A stretch of 64,000 bases of DNA from the NCBI RefSeq assembly GCF_000423265.1, contig NZ_AUHQ01000002.1, positions 62,001-126,000 on the forward strand. Direction: 5' to 3'. The first letter of the stretch is position 1. Each line of letters starts with the position of its first letter. This DNA is from Ligilactobacillus saerimneri DSM 16049. Its GTDB lineage: Bacteria > Bacillota > Bacilli > Lactobacillales > Lactobacillaceae. The position numbers were made by a program, and so were the translations under genes. The notes beneath the pieces were generated by a model. The model saw only the letters and a list, made by a program, of their open reading frames with translations. It was not told where the DNA came from and made no database searches. Shown one piece after another: positions 27,808 to 36,633 of this stretch.

Positions 27808-28737
27808 GTGCTGTTTTTAGTCTTGTTTCCAATCATTACAGGCTGTGGATTAGCTGCCCAATCAGCTGTCAATTCCCGGCTACGTTACTACGTTGAATCG
27901 CCCCATTTTGCAACTTTGTTGACTTTCCTGACCGGAGGAATATTCCTTATCTTGGCTATGGTAGTAACTCATGATTCCTTTGTCATTCCTAGTCAGGTAG
28001 TTAGCGGTGAACCATGGTGGGTTTGGTCTGGTGGGATCTTAGGGCTCATCGGCGTAACAATGCTAATCTTGTTATTCCCGATTCTGGGAAGTGTACAAAC
28101 CACTATTTTAACGATCGGTGGTCAAATTCTGATGGGAGTTTTAGTTGACCAACTGGGCTGGTTTAATGCAGCTATTAAGCCCCTTAATACCTGGAAAATT
28201 GTGGGGATAGCACTTTTGATAGCGGGAGTAGTGTGGTCTAACTTAGCGCAAGGGCAAACTACGCGGACACAGGCAGCTGGTAAGCACCGCTTTTTGTGGC
28301 AGCTAGCAGCTGTTTTGACAGGAATGGTGATTGCTACGCAAGCGACGGTCAACGGTTATTTGGGATCAGTTTTGGGTTCATCACTGTATGCAGTGGTGAT
28401 CTCATTTATGCTTAGTCTGGTTGTTTTGACCCTGATCCTGTTGATAGTGCGTGCCCCATGGCACAACCTGCAGACGTTACCCCAAGGAGTAAAGGAACAG
28501 CCATGGATCATCGCTGGTGGACTATTGGGGGCGATTTATACTTTTAGTGTCGCCTGGTTAATTCCATTGTTAGGGACGGCCAAAGTGGTAATCTTTGGTC
28601 TGTTTGGCCAAGTCGCTTTTAGTATTGTGATTGATCATTTTGGTTTATTTGAAGCTGAAAAACAGCCAGTAACTACCGGCAAGCTATGCGGTCTGGCTGT
28701 GGCGTTTGTTGGGGTTTTACTTGTTAGTCTCCATTAA
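27808..28737 (+). CDS. DMT-superfamily transporter (DUF606/YdcZ type)
   Basis: A 309-residue membrane protein with two tandem five-helix halves. Each half carries the family pattern GQ(I/V)...VDxxGxF...K...G(I/L)A (about 108-145 and 270-305), as in fused DUF606 proteins. The transported compound is unknown. GTG at 27808 follows GAAGGAGG. Confidence 0.8.
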   Translation: MLFLVLFPIITGCGLAAQSAVNSRLRYYVESPHFATLLTFLTGGIFLILAMVVTHDSFVIPSQVVSGEPWWVWSGGILGLIGVTMLILLFPILGSVQTTILTIGGQILMGVLVDQLGWFNAAIKPLNTWKIVGIALLIAGVVWSNLAQGQTTRTQAAGKHRFLWQLAAVLTGMVIATQATVNGYLGSVLGSSLYAVVISFMLSLVVLTLILLIVRAPWHNLQTLPQGVKEQPWIIAGGLLGAIYTFSVAWLIPLLGTAKVVIFGLFGQVAFSIVIDHFGLFEAEKQPVTTGKLCGLAVAFVGVLLVSLH

Positions 28738-28790
28738 AATAAATGGTCGGTAGTAAATATTATTAATTAGTTGTGGGTCCCAAAGCAGTG

Positions 28791-28945
28791 GAGGCTGGAA
28801 AAACGAATTTTTCCAGCCTCTTTTTTTATGCGCTAATATTACATAAATAATATGGGAAATTAGGAGCCAAGGATATACACGGGGCACTATACTTTGCGCC
28901 CACCATCATCCTAGCTTGACCAAACAATTTGTCACAAAGGTGGTT
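28791..28945 (+). repeat. Dispersed intergenic element, copy A
   Basis: Starts with the hairpin GAGGCTGGAAAAA (28791-28820) plus T7, then a tail of about 120 bp ending CCATCATCCTAGCTTGAC...TTTGTCACAAAGG. Related tails follow the hairpins at 32414 and 35603. The hairpin probably terminates the DMT transporter gene. Confidence 0.6.
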
Positions 28946-28960
28946 TTGCATTTCGTATTT

Positions 28961-29542
28961 TTAGCGGATAACCACTTTAGTGTTATAAGGGATGTTTTGG
29001 AAGAACCACTGTGCATCAGGAATCGAAAGCCGCACGCACCCGTGTGAACGGGCAACCTTGCCTAAATCTTGGGCTTCAGCAACGATGTATTGTCCTTGGT
29101 CATTAATGGGGACAGAATGGAAAAGATATTCGCCGTGATTTTTGAATGATACCCAGAAGTTGGCACCTTCGCCAGACGAAGGGTTGAAGAAAGATTGACC
29201 TCTTTCTCCTTGGATGTGAAAGGTCCCGGTTGGAGTTGCTTGGTTTTTAGCACCAGTGGAACAATACATCTCATAGATTGTTTTATGACCATCAATAAGA
29301 TATACACGTTGCCGCTTAGTCGAAACTAAAATCCACATATTAGGATGCCGACTGAGGTTGGGGTAATCTTTGGTCATAGATGATTGTTGCCAACTCTTAG
29401 TTGTTAAGGGGCGCATTCCGCGTGCTTCGTAAGGTAAAACAAGCGGGTCACGCTGGTAAAGCCAAACTCCGCCCAGGATAACGATAGCTAGCAGAAGGAG
29501 CCCAATTAATCCGCGTCGCCGAGGACGATTATGTTTGCGCAT
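28961..29542 (-). CDS. L,D-transpeptidase (YkuD domain)
   Basis: A 193-residue membrane-anchored wall enzyme: N-terminal basic stretch and one helix (about 12-28), then a YkuD domain (about 68-193) with the catalytic motif SHGCVR (Cys169) and the upstream YLFHSVP histidine. It would form 3-3 peptidoglycan cross-links or attach wall ligands. It is a single gene on the minus strand. Confidence 0.9.
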   Translation of the reverse strand: MRKHNRPRRRGLIGLLLLAIVILGGVWLYQRDPLVLPYEARGMRPLTTKSWQQSSMTKDYPNLSRHPNMWILVSTKRQRVYLIDGHKTIYEMYCSTGAKNQATPTGTFHIQGERGQSFFNPSSGEGANFWVSFKNHGEYLFHSVPINDQGQYIVAEAQDLGKVARSHGCVRLSIPDAQWFFQNIPYNTKVVIR

Positions 29543-29705
29543 GCTACTTCACTCCGAATCATATAATTTACTTTAATTATAGCTTAAACTTACTGGTTGT
29601 GGTGGAATAGGAAATTCGCTAAATTTCACAAATCATTTAAAGAAATCGTTTTCTTCCGCATGGAAATAGGGGTTGCACCTTCCACAAAGTTTGTGAAAAT
29701 CAAAA

Positions 29706-29761
29706 ATGCGCTTTCATTTTTGTGATAATCATGTATGCTTAATTTGTTAAATAATTCACAA
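29706..29761 (+). promoter_or_regulatory. Candidate cre and Rex sites before adhE
   Basis: TGCGCTTTCA (cre core on the minus strand, about 29706-29716) and TTGTTAAATAATTCACAA (29744-29761) occur in the leader. The latter matches the Rex NADH-sensor operator pattern TTGTGAAATA...TTCACAA with one arm changed. Other TTTGTGAAAA half-sites occur at 29690-29697 and 29720-29724. AdhE genes are classic Rex targets; binding here is inferred. Confidence 0.5.
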
Positions 29762-29786
29762 ACAAATGACCAGGGGGGTTATACCG

Positions 29787-32366
29787 ATGACAGCAGAAAA
29801 TGAGCAACCACAGACAGATGTGACCACTATGATTGATCGCTTAGTAAAACAAGCGCATGAAGCGTTAGCCCAGATGGCAGATTTTAGTCAGGATAAGGTT
29901 GACCAAATTTGCCAAGCTTTAGCGACAGCAGGTGAACAAAACGCCTATGAACTAGCTCAGATGGCAGTAGCAGAAACGGGGCGCGGTATCGTTGAAGATA
30001 AAACAACTAAAAACATGTTTGCCAGTGAGAATATCTGGAATAGTTTGCGCCACGAAAAAACGGTCGGAATCATTGCTGAAGATAAAGAAAAAGAATTACT
30101 CAAAATTGCTGAACCAGTGGGTGTCATTGCTGGTGTTACTCCGGTGACCAACCCGACATCAACTGTGATTTTTAAGGCGATGATCGCCCTCAAAACACGG
30201 AATGCAATTATTTTTGGATTCCACCCCCAAGCACAAAAGGCGTGTGTTAAAACAGCCGAGCTTTTAGCGGCAGCTGCCGAAAAAGCTGGGGCCCCACGGA
30301 ATGCTATTCAGTGGATTAGTCAACCTAGTTTAGCTGCAACTTCAACCTTGATGAATCATCCTGATGTGCAACTTGTTTTAGCCACAGGGGGTCCTGGGAT
30401 GGTCAAGGCAGCTTATTCAACCGGTAAGCCGGCCCTGGGAGTGGGACCAGGAAATGGTCCTGCCTATATTGAACAGACGGCAGATCTCAAGCGGGCAGTC
30501 TATGACATTATGCTATCTAAGACCTTTGATAACGGAATGGTCTGTGCTTCAGAAAATTCTGTTGTGGTTGACGATAGCGTTTATGCACAGGTTAAAACCT
30601 TGTTCAAAGATTGGGGATGCTACTTTATTCCTGCCGATAAAGTAGCTACGTTTACTGAACATTTTATTGACCCGAAGCGGGGGACTGTGCAAGGACCAAT
30701 TGCTGGGCGGTCAGCAGTGCAAATTGCAGAAATGTGCGGCCTCAAGGTTCCAGCTACGACTAAGGTTTTGGTGGCAGAACTCACTGGGGTGGGGCGTGAT
30801 TATCCCCTATCAGCCGAAAAACTATCACCAGTCTTTACGATGTATCGTGCTAAGACCCAAGCCCATGCCTTTGAACTGTGTACTGAGCTCTTAAATTACG
30901 GGGGGCGGGGACATACTGCTGCTATCCATACAGAAGATCAAGAATTGATTAGACGGTTTGCTTTAGCGATGTCGGCTTGTCGGATTATTGTTAACCATCC
31001 GTCCGCACTGGGAGGCATTGGCGACCTTTACAATAACATGACACCATCCTTAACCTTGGGGACTGGGTCTTACGGGGCAAACTCTATCTCACATAATATT
31101 TCGGCACGGGATCTTTTGAACATCAAGACTGTTGCAATGCGACGGGATAATATGCAATGGGTAAAGGTTCCCTCTAAAACATATTTTGAACATGACGCTG
31201 CCAACTATTTAGGCCATATGCCGGATGTTGAACGTTTTTTTGTGGTAACAGACCAGGGAATTGTTGACCAAGGCTTTGCAACTGAGATCACAGATATTAT
31301 CAGTAACCGGCGTGGAGCTAAAGCTTATGAAGTGTTCGAAGCAGTTACTAGTAACCCAACAACAGAGGTTGTAGCTGATGGTGTGCGGCGGATGCAGATT
31401 TTTAAACCAGATGTAATTGTTGCGCTGGGTGGAGGCTCAGTAATGGATGCTGCCAAAGCCATGCGCCTATTTTATGAAAATCCAACAATGACTTTTGCGG
31501 AAGCTCGCCAAAAGTTTCTTGATATCAGAAAGAGGGTTGTTCGCTTCCCTAAGCACCATGATGTGCAGTTGGTTTGCATCCCAACTACATCAGGGACAGG
31601 GTCTGAAGTATCGCCTTTTGCAATTATTAAGGATGGGCAAACGGGCATTAAATATCCTCTCTGTGACTATGCTTTGAGCCCGGATGTTTCGATTGTGGAT
31701 GATCAGTTTGTTGCCACAATGCCTTCAGACCTAGTGGCACGGTCGGGCTTTGAAGCGTTAGCCCATGCGCTGGAGTCATATGTTTCAACAATGGCGACAG
31801 ACTTTACCCGCGGTTGGTCATTGCAAGCAATTAAGTTGATCTTTGCTAATTTAGAAGCGTCTTATCATGGTGATCGCCAAGCGCGTAGCCGGATGCACAA
31901 TGCAGCTACGCTTGCCGGGATGGCATATGCCAACGCCTTTTTAGGAATTGATCATGCACTAGCCCACACTCTCGGGGCGGCATTTGCTGTACCGAGTGGA
32001 GTCGGCGATGCGATTGCTTTGCCCCATGTTATCGCCTTTAATGCACGTAGACCCCAAAAGTTAGCTATCTGGCCCCACTATGCGGTTTATCGCGCTGACA
32101 GTGACTATGCAGAAATTGCTCGGACCTTGGGATTAGGGGGACGGAACAACCAAGAAGCAATTGCAGCTTTAGTTGCGGCTGTCCGTGACTTAGCCCATGC
32201 AGTTGGAATCAAATTGCGGCTACGGGACTATGGAGTAGACAAACAAGAATTTGAAGACCGCCTCCATGACCTAGCAGTTGAAGCATATGGCAATCAAAAT
32301 ACGGTCACCAATCCAGTGGCGCCGTTGATTAAACAGTTAGAAGAATTAATGCAGGCATGTTATTAA
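29787..32366 (+). CDS. adhE: Bifunctional acetaldehyde-CoA/alcohol dehydrogenase
   Basis: An 859-residue fusion. The N-terminal CoA-acylating aldehyde dehydrogenase (about 15-430) has its active Cys in DNGMVCASENS (about 246). The C-terminal iron-dependent alcohol dehydrogenase (about 450-855) has GGGSVMDAAK for NAD and the metal-binding His residues around HALAHTLGAAF. It reduces acetyl-CoA to ethanol to regenerate NAD+, which suits heterofermentation. ATG at 29787 follows AGGGGGG; an earlier in-frame start at 29766 lacks a site. Length is standard. Confidence 0.95.
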   Translation: MTAENEQPQTDVTTMIDRLVKQAHEALAQMADFSQDKVDQICQALATAGEQNAYELAQMAVAETGRGIVEDKTTKNMFASENIWNSLRHEKTVGIIAEDKEKELLKIAEPVGVIAGVTPVTNPTSTVIFKAMIALKTRNAIIFGFHPQAQKACVKTAELLAAAAEKAGAPRNAIQWISQPSLAATSTLMNHPDVQLVLATGGPGMVKAAYSTGKPALGVGPGNGPAYIEQTADLKRAVYDIMLSKTFDNGMVCASENSVVVDDSVYAQVKTLFKDWGCYFIPADKVATFTEHFIDPKRGTVQGPIAGRSAVQIAEMCGLKVPATTKVLVAELTGVGRDYPLSAEKLSPVFTMYRAKTQAHAFELCTELLNYGGRGHTAAIHTEDQELIRRFALAMSACRIIVNHPSALGGIGDLYNNMTPSLTLGTGSYGANSISHNISARDLLNIKTVAMRRDNMQWVKVPSKTYFEHDAANYLGHMPDVERFFVVTDQGIVDQGFATEITDIISNRRGAKAYEVFEAVTSNPTTEVVADGVRRMQIFKPDVIVALGGGSVMDAAKAMRLFYENPTMTFAEARQKFLDIRKRVVRFPKHHDVQLVCIPTTSGTGSEVSPFAIIKDGQTGIKYPLCDYALSPDVSIVDDQFVATMPSDLVARSGFEALAHALESYVSTMATDFTRGWSLQAIKLIFANLEASYHGDRQARSRMHNAATLAGMAYANAFLGIDHALAHTLGAAFAVPSGVGDAIALPHVIAFNARRPQKLAIWPHYAVYRADSDYAEIARTLGLGGRNNQEAIAALVAAVRDLAHAVGIKLRLRDYGVDKQEFEDRLHDLAVEAYGNQNTVTNPVAPLIKQLEELMQACY

Positions 32367-32413
32367 AAGGTAAATATTTCCCAGGAAATACATAAAGTAA
32401 CTGGGAACAATGC

Positions 32414-32590
32414 AGAGGCTGGGAGAAAACAACGTTTTCTTCCAGTCTTATTATTTATTCGCTGATAGTACACGGATAGTGGGGGAGAAACATAAATTTA
32501 GGAGCTCAAATATAAGCGAAGGTTGCCGTACTTAGTGCAATCCATGGTCCCTAACTAGGTTAAACGATTTGTCGCAAGGGTTGTTTTTTG
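32414..32590 (+). repeat. Dispersed intergenic element, copy B (with adhE terminator hairpin)
   Basis: Hairpin GAGGCTGGGAGAAAAC / GTTTTCTTCCAGTCT (32414-32449) is followed by a tail with TAGGAGCTCAAA, TTGCCGTACTTAGTGC, CCATGGTCC and ACGATTTGTCGCAAGGG, matching copies A and C at several blocks. The hairpin likely terminates adhE. Confidence 0.6.
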
Positions 32591-32636
32591 TACACTTTTG
32601 CATTTAATCATAAAAGAAACTTTTTTAAATTAATAG

Positions 32637-32664
32637 TTGACACATAATAAAATAGTGATAATAT
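32637..32664 (+). promoter_or_regulatory. Promoter of the T-box operon
   Basis: TTGACA (32637-32642), 16-base spacer, TAATAT (32659-32664), directly before the T-box stem I. Confidence 0.7.
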
Positions 32665-32667
32665 TAT

Positions 32668-32974
32668 GGCAACGACATTAGAATAGAATGAGATAGCTGA
32701 GATAAGGACAGTAGTCCTCCGCCAGGTAGCAAGAGAGTTTCTGGTTGGTGTGAAGAAATTACACGGCGGTTGACGAATATCACCTTTGAGCCGGGACTGT
32801 GACATTAGCAGTTCCAGGGGGCGCCCTTTATAGCGCTAACGTATCGCCTGTCAACCTACCAGGATGGGCCGCACGTGATGAGATGAGTTATGGTCAGTAA
32901 TGTTGGCATAACTTAAAAATAGGTGGTACCGCTGAAAAGCCCTATGGAAACATTGTTTCCGTAGGGCTTTTTTC
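32668..32974 (+). ncRNA. T-box leader (tRNA-sensing riboswitch)
   Basis: The leader shows stem I parts (GATAAGGACAGTAG, AGAGAG, GGTGTGA), the CACCTTTGAGCC stretch after the specifier loop, the T-box AGGTGGTACCGCTG (32921-32934) and a terminator AAGCCCTATGGAAAC / GTTTCCGTAGGGCTT with T-run (32938-32974). The specifier region reads GACGAATATCACC: either ATC (Ile, followed by the usual A) or TAT (Tyr). Uncharged tRNA would stabilise the antiterminator and switch on the peptidase and peptide-binding protein genes downstream. Confidence 0.92.
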
Positions 32975-33034
32975 TTTATCCAGATCTTACTTCATTCTAA
33001 AATCGAATTATTTTTAATGAGGTGAATTTTGACT

Positions 33035-33931
33035 ATGGAGCATCAAGGAACAACTTTATTGGCACTGGACAATGGGTATCATTTGTTTACACGGAAGGAA
33101 GGTCATGGCGCAATTAAGCTCTTGTGTGTCCATGGCGGACCAGGAGGAAACCACGAAGGATTTGACAATTTTGCGGCTAACCTTCCAGGTGATGAATTTA
33201 CTGTATACACTTATGATCAATTGGGTTCGTATTATTCAGACCAACCTGATTTTTCGTTACCAGAAAACCAACATTATCTGACCCTTGATTACTACTTGTC
33301 TGAGCTGGAAGAAGTACGTCAGAAGCTAGGCTTAGAGGACTTCTATTTGCTAGGACATTCTTGGGGTGGATTACTTGCACAAGAATATGCCTTAAAGTAT
33401 GGAGACCATCTCAAAGGACTTGTCATCATGAGCATGATCGACAATATCGCGGAATACACAATGCATATCAATTATTTGCGGAACAAAGAACTTACTCCAC
33501 GCGAAGTAAAATACATGAAACAAGTTGAAGATGAAGAGAACTTTGACGATCCTATGTACCAGGAATTACTGGACCGTTTATATAGCCTGTATGTGGTCCG
33601 CCACCCACAGAACAAAGTTCGTACTGTTAGCAAGAAGGCAACGGCTGTTTACAATTATTTCCAGGGAAATAATGAGTTTGTGATGGTGGGAACCCTTAAC
33701 GGCTGGGACCGACGGGCTGACTTGCACCGGGTAAACACCCCAACTCTGTTGACTTTCGGAGAATTCGATACGATGCCACTGGATGCAGCTCAAAGAATGA
33801 AAGAGACATTGCCCCATGCACGACTAGTCCTGACCCCTGATGGTGGACATGGTCACCAAATAGATAACCCAGCAGCATTTTTTGCAACGTTGAAACATTT
33901 TTTACGTCAAGTTGAACACAACGAATTTTAG
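33035..33931 (+). CDS. Proline iminopeptidase-type aminopeptidase (S33, alpha/beta hydrolase)
   Basis: A 298-residue hydrolase of peptidase family S33. HGGPGG (about residue 33) is the oxyanion motif of prolyl iminopeptidases, the nucleophile Ser is in GHSWGG (about 108), and Asp (FGEFDTM) and His (DGGHGH) complete the triad. It releases N-terminal residues, usually proline, from peptides; substrate range is inferred. ATG at 33035 has AGGTG about 10 bases upstream; TTG at 33029 is possible. It lies in a T-box operon with an OppA-like gene, pointing to peptide-derived amino acid supply. Confidence 0.88.
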   Translation: MEHQGTTLLALDNGYHLFTRKEGHGAIKLLCVHGGPGGNHEGFDNFAANLPGDEFTVYTYDQLGSYYSDQPDFSLPENQHYLTLDYYLSELEEVRQKLGLEDFYLLGHSWGGLLAQEYALKYGDHLKGLVIMSMIDNIAEYTMHINYLRNKELTPREVKYMKQVEDEENFDDPMYQELLDRLYSLYVVRHPQNKVRTVSKKATAVYNYFQGNNEFVMVGTLNGWDRRADLHRVNTPTLLTFGEFDTMPLDAAQRMKETLPHARLVLTPDGGHGHQIDNPAAFFATLKHFLRQVEHNEF

Positions 33932-33953
33932 TTAGAGAAAAGGGGAGAGAAAG

Positions 33954-35582
33954 ATGAAATTAACAAAAGTAGCAGCGATGGGGGCAACAGTGGCCTTGAG
34001 TGCTTTAGCACTAGCCGCTTGCTCCAGTAAGAATACCACAGCCAATAACGACAATACCCTACGGTTGATGTTAACCGGGGATGTTCAATCACTAGACAAT
34101 TCAAATGTTGCCAATCTAGCTCAATGGAATGTTTTGGAACAAACCATGGAAGGACTTTATCGCGCAGACAAAAAAGGTAATCCAGCCCCTGCGATGGCCA
34201 CTAAAGTAGTTAAACCATCCAATAATGGGAAGACTTATGTGTTCCATCTGCGTAAAAATGCTAAGTGGGCAAATGGTGATCCTGTAACTGCCCAAGACTT
34301 TGTCAATTCATGGCGGCGGTCAGCTGGACCAACTGCAAAGTCAGGATATAATTATATCTTCACGGGGATCAAGAATGCTGAACAAGTTTCAACTGGGAAG
34401 ATGCCAACTTCAGCCTTAGGGGTAAAAGCCCTTGACCGGCATACGTTGCGGGTCGACTTGGAATATGCGATGCCATACTTTAGCCGCATGATGGTCTTGC
34501 CAGCCTTCTTCCCTCAAAATACACGCATGGTAAAACAAACGGGAAGCAAATATGGGACTAACAGCAAAAATATGGTTGCTAATGGGCCGTTCCAGGTTAA
34601 AGGTTGGACGGGAAGCAATGACTCCTGGAAATTAGTCAGAAATAAATACTACTATGATAAGAAAGATATCCACTTAAAACAAATGAATATGCGGGTGGTA
34701 AAGGATGCTAATACGGCTCATCAGTTATTCCAACAAAAACAGCTCGATGATGCCCAGATCACTGGGACGACTGCTCAAGGTCTGCAAAAGGATAAGAATT
34801 TACGGCACGTATATCGGGCAGGAACATACTATTTACGGCTGAACTTAGCAAACAACAAGGCCTTCCAAAATGCTAAATTACGCCAGGCATTGTTCTTGGT
34901 CTTAAATAAAGACAGTTTGGCAAAGAAAGTTTTGAGTGACGGCTCTCAGGCAGCGTCAACGTATGTTGCCCCTCGGTTGGCGGTTGATCCGACGACAGGG
35001 AAAGATTTTGCCAAGGAAACAGCTCCTAAAGAAACATACAATGTAAAAAAGGCGCAGCAATTATGGCAAGAAGGGTTGAAAGAGCTCGGACAAAAGAAAG
35101 TTAAATTGACTTTAGTCAGTGATGACCAGACAGTTACCAAGAATGTCGGCCAATTTGTACAATCACAGGTTGAATCTAAGTTAGCTGGGGCTAGCGTTGA
35201 AGTTCACGCTGTTCCATCCAAGGAAGTTAGCGATCGTTTGGCTAACGGGAACTTTGATATGCAGAGTGCTCTGTGGTTAGCGGACTTTGCTGATCCAGTC
35301 AGTGACTTTGATGTATTAACTAAGAATAACCCCCAAAACTATGGTAAGTATGCAAACGATAACTACAATCAACAACTGGTTGATGCTAAGGGCGTTAACG
35401 GGACTAATCCAAAGAAGTACTGGGCAAATATGCGGGCTGCTCAAGAGCAACTGAACCAAGATATGCCAGTAGTTCCACTGTATACAATGACTGAAAGTCA
35501 CTTAGTTAACCCTAAGGTTAAGGGTGTATTGTGGCACTCAGTTGGTGAAACAGATTATACACGGGCATCCTTCACCAAATAA
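33954..35582 (+). CDS. Peptide-binding lipoprotein (OppA family)
   Basis: A 542-residue family 5 extracellular solute-binding protein. A lipoprotein signal peptide ends at LAAC (Cys23); LDNSNVANLAQWNVLEQTMEGLYR and the AKWANGDPVTAQDFVNSWRR block are the SBP_bac_5 signature. It captures oligopeptides for an Opp ABC transporter; no permease or ATPase genes are next to it, so it must use one encoded elsewhere. It follows the peptidase gene by 22 bases under the same T-box. Confidence 0.92.
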   Translation: MKLTKVAAMGATVALSALALAACSSKNTTANNDNTLRLMLTGDVQSLDNSNVANLAQWNVLEQTMEGLYRADKKGNPAPAMATKVVKPSNNGKTYVFHLRKNAKWANGDPVTAQDFVNSWRRSAGPTAKSGYNYIFTGIKNAEQVSTGKMPTSALGVKALDRHTLRVDLEYAMPYFSRMMVLPAFFPQNTRMVKQTGSKYGTNSKNMVANGPFQVKGWTGSNDSWKLVRNKYYYDKKDIHLKQMNMRVVKDANTAHQLFQQKQLDDAQITGTTAQGLQKDKNLRHVYRAGTYYLRLNLANNKAFQNAKLRQALFLVLNKDSLAKKVLSDGSQAASTYVAPRLAVDPTTGKDFAKETAPKETYNVKKAQQLWQEGLKELGQKKVKLTLVSDDQTVTKNVGQFVQSQVESKLAGASVEVHAVPSKEVSDRLANGNFDMQSALWLADFADPVSDFDVLTKNNPQNYGKYANDNYNQQLVDAKGVNGTNPKKYWANMRAAQEQLNQDMPVVPLYTMTESHLVNPKVKGVLWHSVGETDYTRASFTK

Positions 35583-35602
35583 TCAAATTTAAAATTACTA
35601 AA

Positions 35603-35757
35603 AAGGCTGTGAGAAAATTTTGTTTTCTCACCAGCCTTGTTTTATGCAGTAATAACGCGGAAAATAGCTGCAAGTCTAGTAGCTAAGTACGAACTCAGGC
35701 TGCCGCTAGGCGCCAGCCATCGTCCTAGCTTAGCTCACCCGCCTTGCCCCAAGGGCT
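35603..35757 (+). repeat. Dispersed intergenic element, copy C
   Basis: Hairpin AAGGCTGTGAGAAAA / TTTTCTCACCAGCCTT (35603-35638, one bulge) plus a tail ending GCCATCGTCCTAGCTTAGC and GCCCCAAGGG, related to copies A and B. The hairpin is the likely operon terminator. Confidence 0.6.
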
Positions 35758-35765
35758 ATTTCCCT

Positions 35766-36521
35766 TTATTTTCTACTTAAAAACTCGGTCACGCGCTGGA
35801 CAACTAACGAACGGTTCTCTCCTTTAAAAGTATGACTTCCGCCCCGAACGAGGTGGACTTCGCAGTTCATGCAGTACCGTTGGTATTCTTTGACCGCGCT
35901 GACGGGGATCACTACATCATCTGTCCCATGGATAACTAACATGGGCCCAGAAAACTGCGCAGTTGTTTCCATAATCGGCAAGGTTTGTGCGGTCCGAAGA
36001 AACCTTCCGTTCATTAGAACGTTGTCGATCATGATTTGCTCGGGAATATGGAAGGGGTCAAACCTGCTTTGCCAGATCTGGCCCTGACGGGCAAATTCTT
36101 TAACGCTAACCGCTGGGGCAAGCAGGACTAAGCGGTCAATCCAATCATGATAGTAGCCTGCTAGCATACCGGCAATAACACCACCAAGTGAGTGTCCCAG
36201 TAGGTAAATATGCTTGATACCAGGTAATTGGCGGGTATAAGTGAGGATCGTGTCCGCCTCACTTATTTCCTGGGGAATAGTCATTTCTTGGTAGCTTCCC
36301 TCACTATGACCCCGACCGGAAAAGTCAAACCGGACCGTGGTGAAACCACTGGCCACCAAAGCGTGGCTTAATTGGGATAAGAGGTCGTCCGGTTGGTAGC
36401 CACGATTGCCTTTGAAACCGTGAAAAAGGATAATTGCAGTATCGCTTGGTGTTGAGGGATATTCAATAATTCCCCGAAGCGCTTGTCCAGCGTTATAAAG
36501 TGTTACTACTTCGTCCATCAC
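35766..36521 (-). CDS. Alpha/beta hydrolase, cinnamoyl/feruloyl esterase-like
   Basis: A 251-residue serine hydrolase. Nucleophile Ser111 lies in GHSLGG, Asp in HGTDD (about 201) and His in GSHTF (about 230). The FHGFKGNR oxyanion segment, VRFDFSGRGHSEG and the inserted lid with DNVLMNGRFLRTAQTLPI resemble Lactobacillus cinnamoyl esterases. It may release hydroxycinnamic acids from plant esters, though this is only family inference. It is a single gene, divergent from the amino acid permease. Confidence 0.82.
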   Translation of the reverse strand: MMDEVVTLYNAGQALRGIIEYPSTPSDTAIILFHGFKGNRGYQPDDLLSQLSHALVASGFTTVRFDFSGRGHSEGSYQEMTIPQEISEADTILTYTRQLPGIKHIYLLGHSLGGVIAGMLAGYYHDWIDRLVLLAPAVSVKEFARQGQIWQSRFDPFHIPEQIMIDNVLMNGRFLRTAQTLPIMETTAQFSGPMLVIHGTDDVVIPVSAVKEYQRYCMNCEVHLVRGGSHTFKGENRSLVVQRVTEFLSRK

Positions 36522-36633
36522 ATCTTGCCTCCTTTTTTCAAATTATATCCTATCTATTACGGAAGTGGAATTGAAATAATGAGACGACTATGGTAAAAAT
36601 AAAAATATTATTAAAGAAAATAGGAGGACTAGC

